From NCBI GenBank assembly GCA_021234155.1, contig JAJEKV010000018.1, positions 18,883,423 through 18,947,422 of the forward strand: 64,000 nt of DNA. The letters run 5' to 3'. Below are positions 27,011-39,122 of this stretch, piece after piece; position 1 is the stretch's first letter; every line of letters starts with the position of its first letter. Made by a program: the position numbers and the translations under genes. The notes under the pieces are model-generated. The model had not been told where the DNA came from. It did no database searches and saw only the letters and a list, made by a program, of their open reading frames with translations. The DNA comes from Isoetes taiwanensis. Taxonomy: Eukaryota; Streptophyta; Lycopodiopsida; Isoetales; Isoetaceae.

Positions 27011-30000
27011 GCCAGGCCCTGATATGCGAGGGTTAAAGACCCTTAGAAAGTGAGACTACATTGTTGATTTAAATGTTGGTTTAATTTCAAATAAAGTTCC
27101 TAGGTGTAAAATTCCAATTGCTATATTGTTGGCTTTAAGTAACCATGGGTAAAAAAGGCTTGTATATAATAATGCTACAAAATAGAATAATAGATGATTC
27201 CTTAGGTTAATTGGCCAACGGAATTTCGAGGCGAGCTAATACTAAAACGAGCTTTACCTCACATGAGCACACATATTAATTCCTTAGTTATATCTATACG
27301 TTTATTAGATATCTAGACATTCGTACATTGACATGGCAATGTGTAATTTGGCATAGAAAGCATGCCTGGTGGTTCTTGAGGCTATTATATAATGGTGGTT
27401 AAGCAGGTCCTGGGCTCTTACTTGAAGTAGAAGTGCTGAATAATGGAAATAAGGAGTGGTAAGGTATCCTTATGTTGAATGGATACTGGAGAAAAATGAT
27501 ATGACGATGGTTATTATGCGATTGAAACAAAGGGACCTAATAATTACGAGGGATGAATTTACCATATGCGCATATATGTTGCCATTCAACGAGAAGGAGA
27601 CCGGATATAGCACCATATATCCGATGGAGAAGTGGCTTATGATTATCTACCGAGACCACATTAAAGAGGTACTATAGTAAGGTGGAAAACCGGATTATAA
27701 ATACCCACCATGAAAGGGAGATCACTTTAGAATTGTAGGTTTCGACAATGGTGGTGAAGGTATAGAATGTCGAGCTACTTGAGTTGAGGGTATGATTCAT
27801 GAACGGGTAGAGAATAATGTCGATGAGGATGTTGATCCATATATGGATTATAAAATTACACATATATTGTGTTTGGTAAAGAGATTGAGGTTCCCGAGGC
27901 GGAAATAAAGACGCAAAATTATAGACGACTAAGAAGACCACCTAGCCTCGTGGGAGCATCGAGATGCTGTATAACAGACTGGAGAATAGTGTGGAACGTA
28001 GTTTCCACATAAGGTCAAGAGAAGACGACAATTGGTAGGAAATAAAGCTAACCATCGAAAAAGCGCAAGGTATGTTGGATCTTTGGTGAAGGCAAACTAT
28101 GAAGGAAAGTTGACCTTCAACTAATGATACATTAGGAAGGCAAGTAATGTACCCACACGACAAGTGGGAGACAAGAGGTGCTTGAAAGTTGTTGTAAACA
28201 ACGTTTCAAATATAGAGAGTTTGGAATGACACGCTGAATGTACCAAAGTCCGGAGTATGAACAAGGTAGGGCTCAATGAACATCTCACCAAGGAGGATGT
28301 ATTCGTGGACTTGGTATCGTGTGTGTATTCCGAGGAGTAACTCCGCTGGGTATATGTGTACTAGGACCATTTAATAGTAAAACATAACTAAAAGAAGATA
28401 GGATATATACTAGAACTTTTAGGTCACATTCCATATGAATACGGAAGTAATGAAGATAAGAGTGATGAAACATGTCCACAAGGAACTTAGGTTGGCATTT
28501 GTCATTGGGAAGTTAACCGGAGCTTGAGGACGGAGGCAAAGTAAGGTTAGTGGTGTCGAAACCACAACATGTGTATGGTACCAGATAACCAAGTTGGGGA
28601 ATTAAGTTGGCCGTAAGTCCGAATATAGCTAGTTGCCTATGTCAACAAGTTACATAGGAGTCTAGACTTAGGGTTGGTGCACACGCAGTTACTATATCAT
28701 ATAATAACAACGAAGCGGTCTTGGATGTAGGAAGGATTTAGTAGTATCAAATACTATAGTGGTGATCATATCGAGGATGTCAATTGTGATATTCAGATGT
28801 ATATCATATTAAAAGATAGTAGAATATTCGTATAAGGCGAGGGAAATATTACTTGACAAGGTTTAAAGAATGAGCGTAATGATATGCTTATATACCTAAG
28901 ATATTGGGGTAGGTATGCTTTATCGGAGATAAGCATTCAAGTTATCCCAATGGTTGAGTTGACTATCTTAGATAATGCCGCACTAAGGAAGATGAGAAAA
29001 GTTTAAATCGGTGAGAATAGCTAGAGTAAGTCTAGCATATACACGTGATGTTACATTCAAAAACATCCCGAGGATGGTTGGAACTGTTGGAATAAACGAT
29101 AATGAGAGCTTAGCCACCGGGGTTCTAGATACCAATGAATTACTTAATTATTATAAGCTGAGAGCATTTATTTGGTTTCGGGAATGAAAAGATGTATAAA
29201 AATATCGCGTCCCCCTGATGGAAGAAAAGAAGGAGTACGATGAATTTGGCGATTATACTTTTAGGGGTAACCGAGAAGAGGGAATACATAGGAACTCTAA
29301 GTCCCCATAAAAAAAATCAAGACGAGGTGTATAGATTACAAGGAGTGAGATTATATATACCAGTAGTCCATATATCCTAAGAGTTACCCTACTCGCGGGG
29401 AACAATTATAGGTACTGAGGTAGAAGGTGGAGGATCCGTTGCCTTGAGGCATAGACCCGTTAGAGATTATGAGTTTGAAACGCTTAAGAGGGTAAGGAAT
29501 TGGATAACCATATGGCGGTTACTAACAAAGATTGAAACATTGGGTTTTCCTATTAGAAGACCAGGAGGTTTTAGTGCTTCGACTTCATTATGAGAAAGCC
29601 AAAGACGACAGCATTTGAAGCTGATCAAAAGCTGAAGTCCACATGATAACTTACGAAAAATAGGTTAATTGTAACTAAGCATGGGTAATATGGAGGACAA
29701 AGGATCCTTGGTGAAAGAAGCCTTTAGAAAAGCTCTGCACGTGAGGTACTAGCCTTTGAAATTATGGCATAATCCCGTGGGGGAAACCATAGGTTATGTA
29801 CGGGGTTAAAGTACCATCAGGCACTAAAGGAATGGTTGAAATAAGTAGAGACCCTATCAAATTATAGGCAGCATATACAAGTCCAACATAAAGGCGGCCC
29901 CTGTCCATCTGGGAAATAGGTGGCGAAGCCACATCATAAAGGTACATAGGCAATGGGTTTGTTTGAAAGAACTACCACGGCTATAGTTTAGCTAAGTTAG

Positions 30001-30239
30001 AGTAGAGCTCTAGCATTGTGGGATGTGGAGATATGTTTATTATGTACATACCATGTACACATACGATAATAATCTGGGTGGCTTACACAAGGAGAGAAAG
30101 ACGAAGCGTATCCTAAAGTTACCGATGAAGGGTCCGAGATACGTTCCTAAATGTGCAAAGGACCGCCAATCCGCTGTATGCTAGGGTATGATGTGGTAGT
30201 TGGCACTTGAAATAAATGTCAACGGCCAATAGAATAAAG
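27011..30239 (+). pseudogene. Degenerate coding stretch of unrecognised family
   Basis: Plus-strand frames keep codon-like structure over short runs separated by stops and shifts: 27,456-27,677 reads 73 codons (contains RDEFTICAYMLPFNEKE and YPMEKWLMIIYRDHI), near 28,280 LTKEDVFVDLVSCVYSEE, near 29,050-29,180 NIPRMVGTVGIND and LDTNELLNYYKLRAFIWF. No reverse transcriptase, integrase or other motif was recognised. Together with segment G and the short repeated frame in part A it may be one long element of about 4.7 kb. Function unknown; an LTR element or an endogenous viral element are both possible but unproven. Confidence 0.3.
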
Positions 30240-31509
30240 CTTAAGGTAGTGGGGTTGAGTAGTACAATAGTACAATTCCAGGATAAGTAGCGAATAGCAG
30301 TTACCTGCTAAATGTTCGAATGTGTCTTGCATAGACACCTAAGACTAGCTTTCCCATATGATCCATACCTGGATCAGGCGGAGGTGACGCCATGGGTTAC
30401 ATGGGGGTGCAAGTTAACATGCACAGGACTCGAACATTGATACAAGCCCGGGTTATATTAAACGTAGGTAATTGTAGAAAGGTTCACAAAATACAAGGCA
30501 AGCACCTTGATGACTCCAGGTAGCTTACAAAGGCTCAACCACTCTTAGGCCATGACTATGGCTTAAATGAGGATGCTAAGTTATTTGGAATGCCAGAACA
30601 ACGTTATAGCATCATGACAGAGAAATGTAATGACTAACATTTCCAGGATGTAGGACAATGTTGAATCATAACCCCCAATGATAGGTGGGTTGACAACAGA
30701 AGGAGCATTATGCTACAAGACGGTTCACGGATATGTAAAGGAGTAATTGGATTGGTGACTCTACTGAATAAAGGTCACAACAAAAGGGTGAAGGGTGTAC
30801 GCTGTGGCATGCGTAAGGATCGTAATACTGAAAATCGAGAAGAAGAGGAGGAATAAAGGACCCTTATTAATGATATCTAGCGACCTGGATGGAAGGTTAT
30901 TACCTAACATGAAGGGTGGTCATTGCTAATATACAAAGGTAGACTTGCGGCTTGAAAGGCAGCAAGAACTGAAAAACTCCTTAAAGATTTGGTGCATGGC
31001 TTAGGGAAGAAGACTTCCATGTCCTAAGACAAGATGGTGAATTGAATTCACCAAGGAAATTTTTAATAAATAGATAGATAGGTACATAGCATTTATATGT
31101 CATGCCACATTGGCAGCGTCCATGAGGACATATGACGGACCCCCAGAGACTTGAACACAAGATCTCTGAATAGAGGAGGCCTATCTTGAGGGGTCTTTGG
31201 GTGGTACTGTCCTTTGGGATATTCACATAACCCCTTGGAATATGTAAGTTCATTTGTGGAACTTAACGCCATTTGGGCACTAAAGGAATGGTTGGAAATA
31301 CTTTGCCCCAACCATATCTAGATACCCTAGAAGGAGGTGACTAATCAACAATGGTTGGATGCCACTTGACCCTTACGGTGGAAGAACCCCAAAAGAGGGT
31401 AGGCTGCTATCAATCTGACAGATGCGTGGCGCAGATAATTAATCACAGCCATATAGGCGGTGAGGTTTGGCACAAAATAATACTAGAGTTTGTACCCGGG
31501 ATTAATTAG
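30240..31509 (+). repeat. Repeat segment G, copy 2
   Basis: Second copy of 7,960-9,165, again directly followed by the A part of the module. It links the degenerate coding stretch upstream to the module downstream, which supports treating them as one element. Confidence 0.55.
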
Positions 31510-32247
31510 AATAAAGTGCTGACATTGTTGTGGGGGTTCTAACACAAGCACTTACTACGTGTTACAGAGTATGTATCGCGATCTGGGGAAGTGGTCCATA
31601 AGAAGAACACGACCATTGAGAAGAAGTATTGAAGGGTGGTAGGATCAAAGGAATCCAAACCCATGGTCTAGTTGGTTGGGCGAAGAAAGATCCTTTCTCT
31701 AGGAAATAAAACGAGTCAAGGCGTAGACACTAGAGAGAAACAACGTTAATTGTAATTATGTCTATAAGATATTTCTTAGCCCTTAATATATATAACGTTG
31801 AATAAGGTCTAGTATAAAGCATATGGATGTAGTATAGATTGAATCATGGCAAGGCTCGAAGAAATTTTGTTATCAAGGCATTTACCAAAGGAAAAATATT
31901 TAAAGCTATAGGTCTAGGAACGTCGATAATTGGACATTATTATCATCGCCTAAAGAATATCCCAGGTGAATAGTGGATTAGAATCCAACTTGGAAGTTTC
32001 TATCTTACTCCGAGGAATTTCCTTCCATCGCCAAATGTGAACGCGTGATGTCGATATGGTTGCGGAGACATTCCGCAATGATGATAATAACTCCTAAGTG
32101 ATTTCTAGCTCACCATGGTTGCACAAGTCCGGCGGAGTTGTTGCCACCACAGCATTGGTTTAGAGAAGAGTGATGGTAGACAGGAGTCTTTCTAGAGAAC
32201 CAGGGATACTATTGGTTAAGTATAAAACGAGACTATTGTTAAGACTA

Positions 32248-32476
32248 AAAGATGGCTTACCGTGTTGGTAAAGGGTTTGGCTGTGTGCTGGGAGGTCAAG
32301 GGTTCAAGTCTTGCGTAGTACACTTTTATATAAAAGGTGCTGTACAAAGAAAACAAAGTATCACAGATGTAAGAAATATGTGAAATGTATATATTACGTT
32401 CAAGAGAGCTTGGTGTGATGGTAAGCACCTAGGCTTGGAGTTGAGAGGTCATGGGTTCAAATCTCGGTCAAGGCGC
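32248..32476 (+). repeat. Pair of tRNA-derived (SINE-like) boxes, copy 3
   Basis: First box: 'tggcttaccgtgttggtaaa' as A box, then 'gggttcaagtctt' as B box near 32,300. Second: 'gcttggtgtgatggtaagc' near 32,410, then 'gggttcaaatctcgg' near 32,455, followed by an A-rich run. This is the clearest copy of the pair. Confidence 0.5.
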
Positions 32477-34346
32477 CAAAAAAATATGTATATAAAAAAA
32501 ATACTATAATTTTTATACGGCGGAAATACGCGTTTTATACGGTCGGGCGCCGACAGCATTATACGCGTTTCTGTAAGTCGATAAAAAGCAAGCGGCGCCC
32601 GAGTTGACTTTCGGGGCCCCTCCTTGACTCCTTTCCGCCTGTTAATGACCCTCCTAGGGTATTTGGGTCATTAGAACCACTTTCGCCTTCATCTGAACTA
32701 CCTACAAAAAGTTATGGGTCCTCCAGTTGCCCTAAACCTCTTAAAACTTAGAATCTACTACATCAACCTAGCACAAAACCAAACATCAAAGAGCTAAACC
32801 TTCACACCAGCTTAAGCTCCCACCTAACTACCGAACTAACGAGTTAAAGATTTGGTCAGTGCTATGATTCCGGTCAACCAATATACGACACTCGGACGTA
32901 TACATACGGGGACTTTCCCCTCCCATGGCAACCAACTCACCACGAGCAGGGCCCTCCGTCTAACTCGGGCCATCTATAGAAAGATGCTCGAGTGAAGGAC
33001 ACAGAGGGGTCATTCGGCCCACGCCTTCAATGGGGCTCCTATGTCGCGGAAGCGTGAATACAAGGTTAGCACACAGCATAATCATATCATAAAATACCAC
33101 CACGAAGGGTGGCACATCCATCCAAGTGACAACAACAAAGAAGATGCATTTAATACTAGGGAAAACACCCAAATCCCTGGTACTACCCCGGCTCAGACTC
33201 CTGTGAGGATCGACTGACGGCTAGGTCTCAAGAGATCAGTAGACCGAATCTTGACATGGCATTGGCTGGCATAGAACATCGGCTAGGGTTGTCCACTCCA
33301 TCCGCCCCTCCTGTGCACACTTTGCAGATGAGTCCAATCATGATATGGCATCACTATAGCCTTCCGGAGACGCAGACTCAAGGTATCACCCTTCGAGCCT
33401 ACTCTAGGGTTCATGAAGCCCCGTCCGATGAGGCAGGTCAGGGAAGTGTCCCCTTCCAGGATCACAGTGGTTCCATGGGTGAGCTAGAGAATACGTGCCG
33501 CATCAGCGACCCCCGCATCCGTACCCGACTTACTCACCCTAAATCTACTCAAAGCATAGGGTGCCCCATACGGGTCACACCTCTGCACCCATGGAGTGTC
33601 AGACCCATACCCGGCCCTCTACGTGACCCGGCCATCGCCCAGCCCAATCGTAGGAGTCTCGTGAGCCTTTATGTTCGTGCAAGACCCCACCCCCACTCCA
33701 CCACTGCGTCCCTTATCTGGTGCTAAGCAATTCCATAGTATCCACGACTCGGTGGTCTCTTGTATGGGAAATACAGGGATCTACCTAGGAGCATACTAAT
33801 AAACATGGCTCAGAGGTCTCTACCCCCCCTTAATTCCCCCATTTCAAGAGTAATACTATGCAAAGAACTATCAATCCATCATTTAAGAGCAAGTACAGAA
33901 TCAGAGATAAGGAGAACTCACCTTTGCAATCAAGGGTTAGTTCCTACAGGTAAAGCATAGAGAAGACAGAGAAACAGAAGAAATACACACAACAAGTGCC
34001 CAACAGGGGCGCTACCCTACAGATAACACAGCTAAGCTACAGACTAACCGTCGAATCGGGCTTGGGATGGCTCCATCTCGATTTGCTGAAGGGTGCCTGG
34101 CTGCTGCTCCTCCTCCCCCATCTCCAATTGCTCCCAATTCGAATTGGGGCACAAAAGCCCTAATTTGGGTGTCCAAAATGGAAACCCTGCCTTGCCCAAT
34201 CGATTTGGGCCAGGTGGCATGTCACTAATTAACTAATTTGGTATTTTAGTCCTTTTTAATATTAGGATAAGCCCTAAATTCGAATTAGGGTTTTGGGTTA
34301 GGTTTCCACCTTTATAATTTAATTATTAACATGGCTAACCTTAGCT

Positions 34347-34392
34347 TATGAATAATTAATGTGAATAATTAATGTGCCATTAATTATTCATA
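34347..34392 (+). promoter_or_regulatory. Conserved AT-rich hairpin in X
   Basis: TATGAATAATTAATG and its exact reverse complement flank a 16-bp spacer that itself repeats AATAATTAATG. The structure recurs in the X copies near 18,400, 20,277, 22,565, 24,478 and, with changes, elsewhere. It sits about 80 bp upstream of a TATAAATA box. A regulatory role is inferred only from position and conservation. Confidence 0.4.
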
Positions 34393-34447
34393 GTGACGTG
34401 TCATGTATTTATACTTAAATATGCGTATAAATATGTGGAACGTCACA

Positions 34448-34792
34448 AGAGTCAATACCCGAGCTACAGTGCTAGATTTGCTTGTATAATATCTCAATGG
34501 TTTTCATATGTCTTAAGCTAGCCTCATGTAGAAAAGGGACAATTGAATAACTTTGCTTTAGTTGTTCAATGGTTTGTAGCTGGTTGTTTCTTCAGAGTGT
34601 AAACTAAAAGCTTGTGGTTGTAGTGAACAAATTATATGGCTTGAGGTTGTTGGATGAGTGACCATATCTTGGCTCCATACATCTAGGCTATATCAGAGAT
34701 ATAATTAATACAAGCTTTTGTTTACAAAGTTGTCTAGCAAATTTGGTGAATTAAGTTGTATGGTTATATGACAATTCTGGAACAACTCTACA
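34448..34792 (+). repeat. Truncated 5' LTR of copia element
   Basis: Corresponds to the last 346 bp of the 3' LTR (42,972-43,317), from 'agagtcaataccc' to 'aactctaca'. The first ~385 bp of the LTR are replaced by X. The CA end is followed by one base and the primer-binding site. Near-identity to the 3' LTR over this part shows the element is fairly young or recently copied. Confidence 0.85.
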
Positions 34793-34793
34793 G

Positions 34794-34805
34794 TGGTATC
34801 AGAGC
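34794..34805 (+). other. Copia primer-binding site (tRNA-Met-i)
   Basis: TGGTATCAGAGC immediately after the LTR end is complementary to the 3' end of plant initiator tRNA-Met, the usual primer for plant Ty1/copia reverse transcription. Confidence 0.9.
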
Positions 34806-34819
34806 TCAGGTGATTCAGG

Positions 34820-36453
34820 ATGTCAACCAGATTTGGTGCCAATTTGCTAGCAACAGTTGAAGTGTTTAAAGGTGACACAGGCTTCCAGATTTGGAAGGAA
34901 GGAATCAAATCTGTTTTGGAGTTTGAGAATCTTTGGGGCTTGATTGATGGCAGTACATTTGCCATGGCTACTTCTGCATCTCCTACAGGATCTGGTACTG
35001 CAGGGGCTAATCCAGGAGGTGGTCCAACCTCAAGTGCAAGTGCAAGCTCAAATGGTGCAAGTGCAAGCTCAGGTGGTGGGTCTGTTGCTGGCGGAAGCAG
35101 TCCTTCAATTCAAACGGATGCCACTAAAATAATGGAGGCTCAAGCCATTATTATGAGCAAGGTAGGAACTGCTTTGAAGTTAAAATTGAGAGGTAAACAA
35201 CCAAAAGAGATGTGGGAATATATGATTAAACATTTTGAAATCAAGAGTTCATCCCAGATAGATGTTTTGGAAAAACAACTTAGAAGGCTTAAGTTGTTTG
35301 AAAAAGACAATATAACTGAGTTTATGGAGAAGTTTGAAGCAAACTTGGAAGGTGCAGGATCTATTGTGAATGATCAAAATCAAATTCTATACTTGGCCAA
35401 GTCAGTTTCTCATAATTCTCATTTGGCTACATTAATTAGAAATGTGGCTACTAGCAAAGAGCATGCTGTAAAAATGATTCAAACAGAGTTTGAACAAACT
35501 CGAAGGGGCTTTGATGATGAAGATCAATCACCTGAAGTACTATATAGTGGAAAAGTTAAAAAGGGTGGAAGTACTTCAGAATCCAGTAAAGATAAAATAG
35601 GGCCATGTTTTAAATGTAATAGGTATGGCCATTTAAAAGAAAATTGTACATTTGAAGGCAAGATATTCAGGTGTTTTAACTGTGATGGTAAAGGGCATTT
35701 GGGTTCAGAATGTCCAAGTCCTAAGTCTTCATCTGGAAGAGGCAGAGGTCGTGCCAGAACTGGAGGCAGGGGGAGAGGGAGGTTTCAACCAAGCATGAAT
35801 CTGGTTAAAGAAGAAAGTATTGAAGAAGCTAGCAGTGGAGATGAAATTTTTGAGGTAAAGTGTAATCATGTCTCAAATAATGTTCTTACTTCAAAATCTA
35901 TGCATGACAATTTTTGTGTGATAGATTCAGGAGCAGAAAAAAGTGTAGTCTTCAAGCCAAATCTGCTTCAGAATTGTGTAAAGAAAGTTGGGCATGTACA
36001 GTTAGGAGATGGTGGAGTTCAGCAAATTAAGGATGCTGGTGTTTTAGAAATCTTTGATTTACAAGGGAAACCTGTAAAACTCAGAGATGTGTTGTGTGTT
36101 CCTGGATTAGTAAGAAATTTGATTTCAGTAAGCCAACTTGTTGATCTTGGATACAAAGTTGTATTTGAGAAACTGGAATGTACTATATTTCATGATAATG
36201 AAATCAAGTTTGTTGGCAGACGTGTTGGTAACTTGTTTGGCTTTCAATATAGTCATGTTCCATGTCTCAACTCCATTGAATGTACATCCAAACAAATTTG
36301 GCACACTAGGCTTGGACATACAAATTTCAGGAATCTTGATGCTTTGGAAAAGAAAGGGTTGATCACCATGACTTTAAATAAGGAAGAAAATGTTTGTGCT
36401 GGCTGTATGCTTGGAAAGCAGGCTAGACAAATCTTTAAGAAGTCAAAACACAG
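34820..36453 (+). CDS. Copia gag-protease-preintegrase (5' part of a split gag-pol)
   Basis: The reading frame opens at a true ATG 15 bp after the primer-binding site and encodes the N-terminal part of a Ty1/copia polyprotein. In order: a gag (UBN2-like) domain of about 240 residues with a Ser/Gly-rich insert near residues 50-95; two CCHC zinc knuckles (Cys263-Cys266-His271-Cys276 and Cys285-Cys288-His293-Cys298) for RNA binding; a basic Arg/Gly stretch; an aspartic protease with D369-S-G-A; and a preintegrase zinc domain (WHTRLGH ... CAGC). The frame is undamaged up to 36,453. There the TRIM-like element interrupts it, and the frame runs on into that element to a stop at 36,556, adding 34 foreign residues. 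The pol continuation resumes at 41,351. Clean CAG/CTG codons set this copy apart from those upstream. Confidence 0.9.
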
Positions 36454-36924
36454 TGATGGCGGGTTTTCCCACACCCCCATCATTCGACCTCAAAGGCAGA
36501 AATCAGGATCATCCCGTGATGCTAGATTAATGGAAATCATCCTCCCATGTCTCTGAACCATGGGAGGCTTCTACACCAGATCATGTGGAGGCTGCCACCC
36601 TCCACAAAATCGTGGAGCAGGGAGAGAGGAGGAGCTTGTGCTCCTCAAAACAGTTATATAATTCTTGCCTCTTCATCTCCACCCTTCAAAATGCACCTCT
36701 TGATCTCGCCCTTCCATCCTTGCCTCCTCATCTCAACCCTTGAAATAACACCTCTTGATCTTGACCTTTGAATATGATGCACCCCTCCTCAAACATTAAC
36801 AATATTTTTAAGAGCCTTTATATATTGAGCTCTTTTACAATATCTCAATTTCTTCACAACCCCCAAAAATGGTTTTGTTTCACAAATCTTTTCATGTTGA
36901 CCGGGTGCCAAAACCCGGGCAACA
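36454..36924 (+). repeat. TRIM-like element, left LTR
   Basis: 471 bp, TG...CA ends, with an internal deletion between 'gctagatta' and 'atggaaatcatcc' relative to the other two LTRs. Confidence 0.8.
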
Positions 36925-38568
36925 TCTCGCCTAAACAAAAATGGCCGGTCCCCTGCCCTCTTACTTCAAAGATTTTCATATGTTTAATACAATAAGTTAG
37001 TCTTTTTGGCACAAAAAGATCTAATCAGGGTTTTAACGGATCCCTCCAAACCCTATAATTCAAAGATGGGGGTTTTAAATAACGATCCCTCCAAACCTTT
37101 CTAAATAATTCAAAGATGGGGGTTTTAACGGATTCCTCCAAACCTTTCTGAAGATAGGGGTTTTAACGGATCCCTCCAAACCTTTTTTAAAGATGGGGGT
37201 TCCCTCCAAACCTTTCAAAATGATTCGAAAATATATTTAAAGCTTTTTTTTTTCGTGAACTTCACACCATATAATTTGTATGCCAAGATAATAAAAAATC
37301 AATGGTAATTTCGGGCTTTGGGTAAAGGCTCAAATGAATGTAGAGACAAATGTCAAGAAAATATATTCTTTTTGGCAAGGTAAGGAGAAGGGGGTCAAAT
37401 TTTAAGAAGGGGACGCCCAAACAAAAATTTGTGTATCATGATTTAAATGGGCTAAGCAATGGTCGAGAAAGGAGACATAAAAAATTAAAAAATAAGGAGG
37501 CAATGGTTCAAAAATAAGATAAGCAAATAGGGGCGAGGGGCCTAATAATAGGGCAAACCACAATAAGATTTCGCAAAGAAGGCTTTTGAAGATCGTGGCG
37601 GTGGCCCTTTGCTCAAATTTTTAATTCTCGACTTCGCCAAAGACGATATGGCGGCGATGAGTATGGCGGTTTAAAGGCGGTCAGGCCAGGAGAGTACGAT
37701 GTTTTCTTCATCCTTCTTCCTTTCTTTGCGGAGTTCCGCATCATGGCTCGGTCGCCAGTTTTATTTTTGCGGATCTTGGTGGGCGATGGCGTATAGCTTC
37801 TACTTTTTTTCTTCCGATCATTTTCTTCTTCGCAGGGGGGCCGCGGCTATGGCGGATGGAGCAGAGGTGGGCGAACAAAGGCGGCTGCCCTTTATCTTTA
37901 TGCCTTTCTCTTTTTTACATTACAGTTCAAAGACGTAGATGCTTGTTGCATTTCTTCCCCTTTTAATGGTAGAGCGGATGCTACAAGGATATGGCGAAGA
38001 GTATGATGGCAAAACCAGTCGCTATGGCATTCTTTCCTCTTTCTTCTCCTCAGATACTCTTCTCGGAGATGGTCGCAGAGATTTGGTTATGGCAGAATGC
38101 TAGGGCAAAGGTTTTTTTGTGTGCAAGGCAGTAATAGAAAATTCGGATCTGGCTTAAAAAGAAAGAAAAAACAGAAGAAATGACCTTTGAATTGCAATTA
38201 GGAATAGAAAGAGAGAGCAAGGTGCAGCGATGGAGAATGGGCTATGTTTTTTGCATTTGTAGCAGAGCTATGGTTTCTTTGCAAGATCAGGGGGCAAGTT
38301 CAAAGGCGTTAGGCCAGGAAAAAGAACAGATTTTCTGGAGGTCTGGCTTTGCTGGCTCTCTCGAAATAAATCAAGAAGTATAGTATCTGCACTATCCTGC
38401 ACCACATAGATTTAAAGTATCAAACCCAAAAAAACATAAAGATTCGAGCAGCTTCTTTCCTGATTTTTCTTCTTTCTGCAGCATATTCAAGCAGCAAACA
38501 GTGATCATAGAAGAGAGCAGCACCAAAATGATCTGGGGAAACATCAGATCTGGGTAGGACCTCCATAA

Positions 38569-39122
38569 TGATGGCGGGTTTTCCCACACCCCCATCATTC
38601 GACCTCAAAGGCAGAAATCAGGATCATCCGGTGCTGCTAGATTAAAACAAAATGCTTGACCAGAATTGGAATAAGAATAAGAAAATAATATGGGCCCAAA
38701 AATCTTCTTTTATAATCAAGAACTGGCATGGAAATACAATGGAAATCATCCTCCCATGTCTCTGAACCATGGGAGGCTTCTACACCAGATCATGTGGAGG
38801 CTGCCACCCTCCACAAAATCGTGGAGCAGGGAGAGAGGAGGAGCTCGTGCTCCTCAAAACAGTTATATAATTCTTGCCTCTTCATCTCCACCCTTCAAAA
38901 TGCACCTCTTGATCTCGCCCTTCCATCCTTGCCTCCTCATCTCAACCCTTGAAATAACACCTCTTGATCTTGACCTTTGAATATGCACCCCTCCTCAAAC
39001 ATTAACAATATTTTTAAGAGCCTTTATATATTGAGCTCTTTTACAATATCTCAATTTCTTCACACCCGGTTTTGTTTCACAAATCTTTTCATGTTGACCG
39101 GGTGCCAAAAACCCGGTCAACA
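38569..39122 (+). repeat. TRIM-like element, middle LTR
   Basis: 554 bp, shared by both tandem units. The inverted motif 'ccgggtgccaaaaacccgg' near its end forms a short hairpin. Confidence 0.8.

Larger units (their letters stand above)
31510..34447 (+). repeat. A-Y-X repeat module, copy 3
   Basis: The cleanest downstream copy of the module. Landmarks: repeated reading-frame end (31,575-31,705), tRNA-like boxes (32,248-32,476), Y (about 32,780-33,530), 'acttactcac' at 33,527, 'agcaattccatag' at 33,728, hairpin at 34,347 and TATAAATA near 34,426. It joins the copia LTR at 34,448. Apart from short shadow frames it has no coding potential. Confidence 0.6.

Noticed and set aside
36454-36556. Last 34 codons of the gag frame
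   Set aside because: They lie inside the TRIM-like LTR and are not part of the copia protein.
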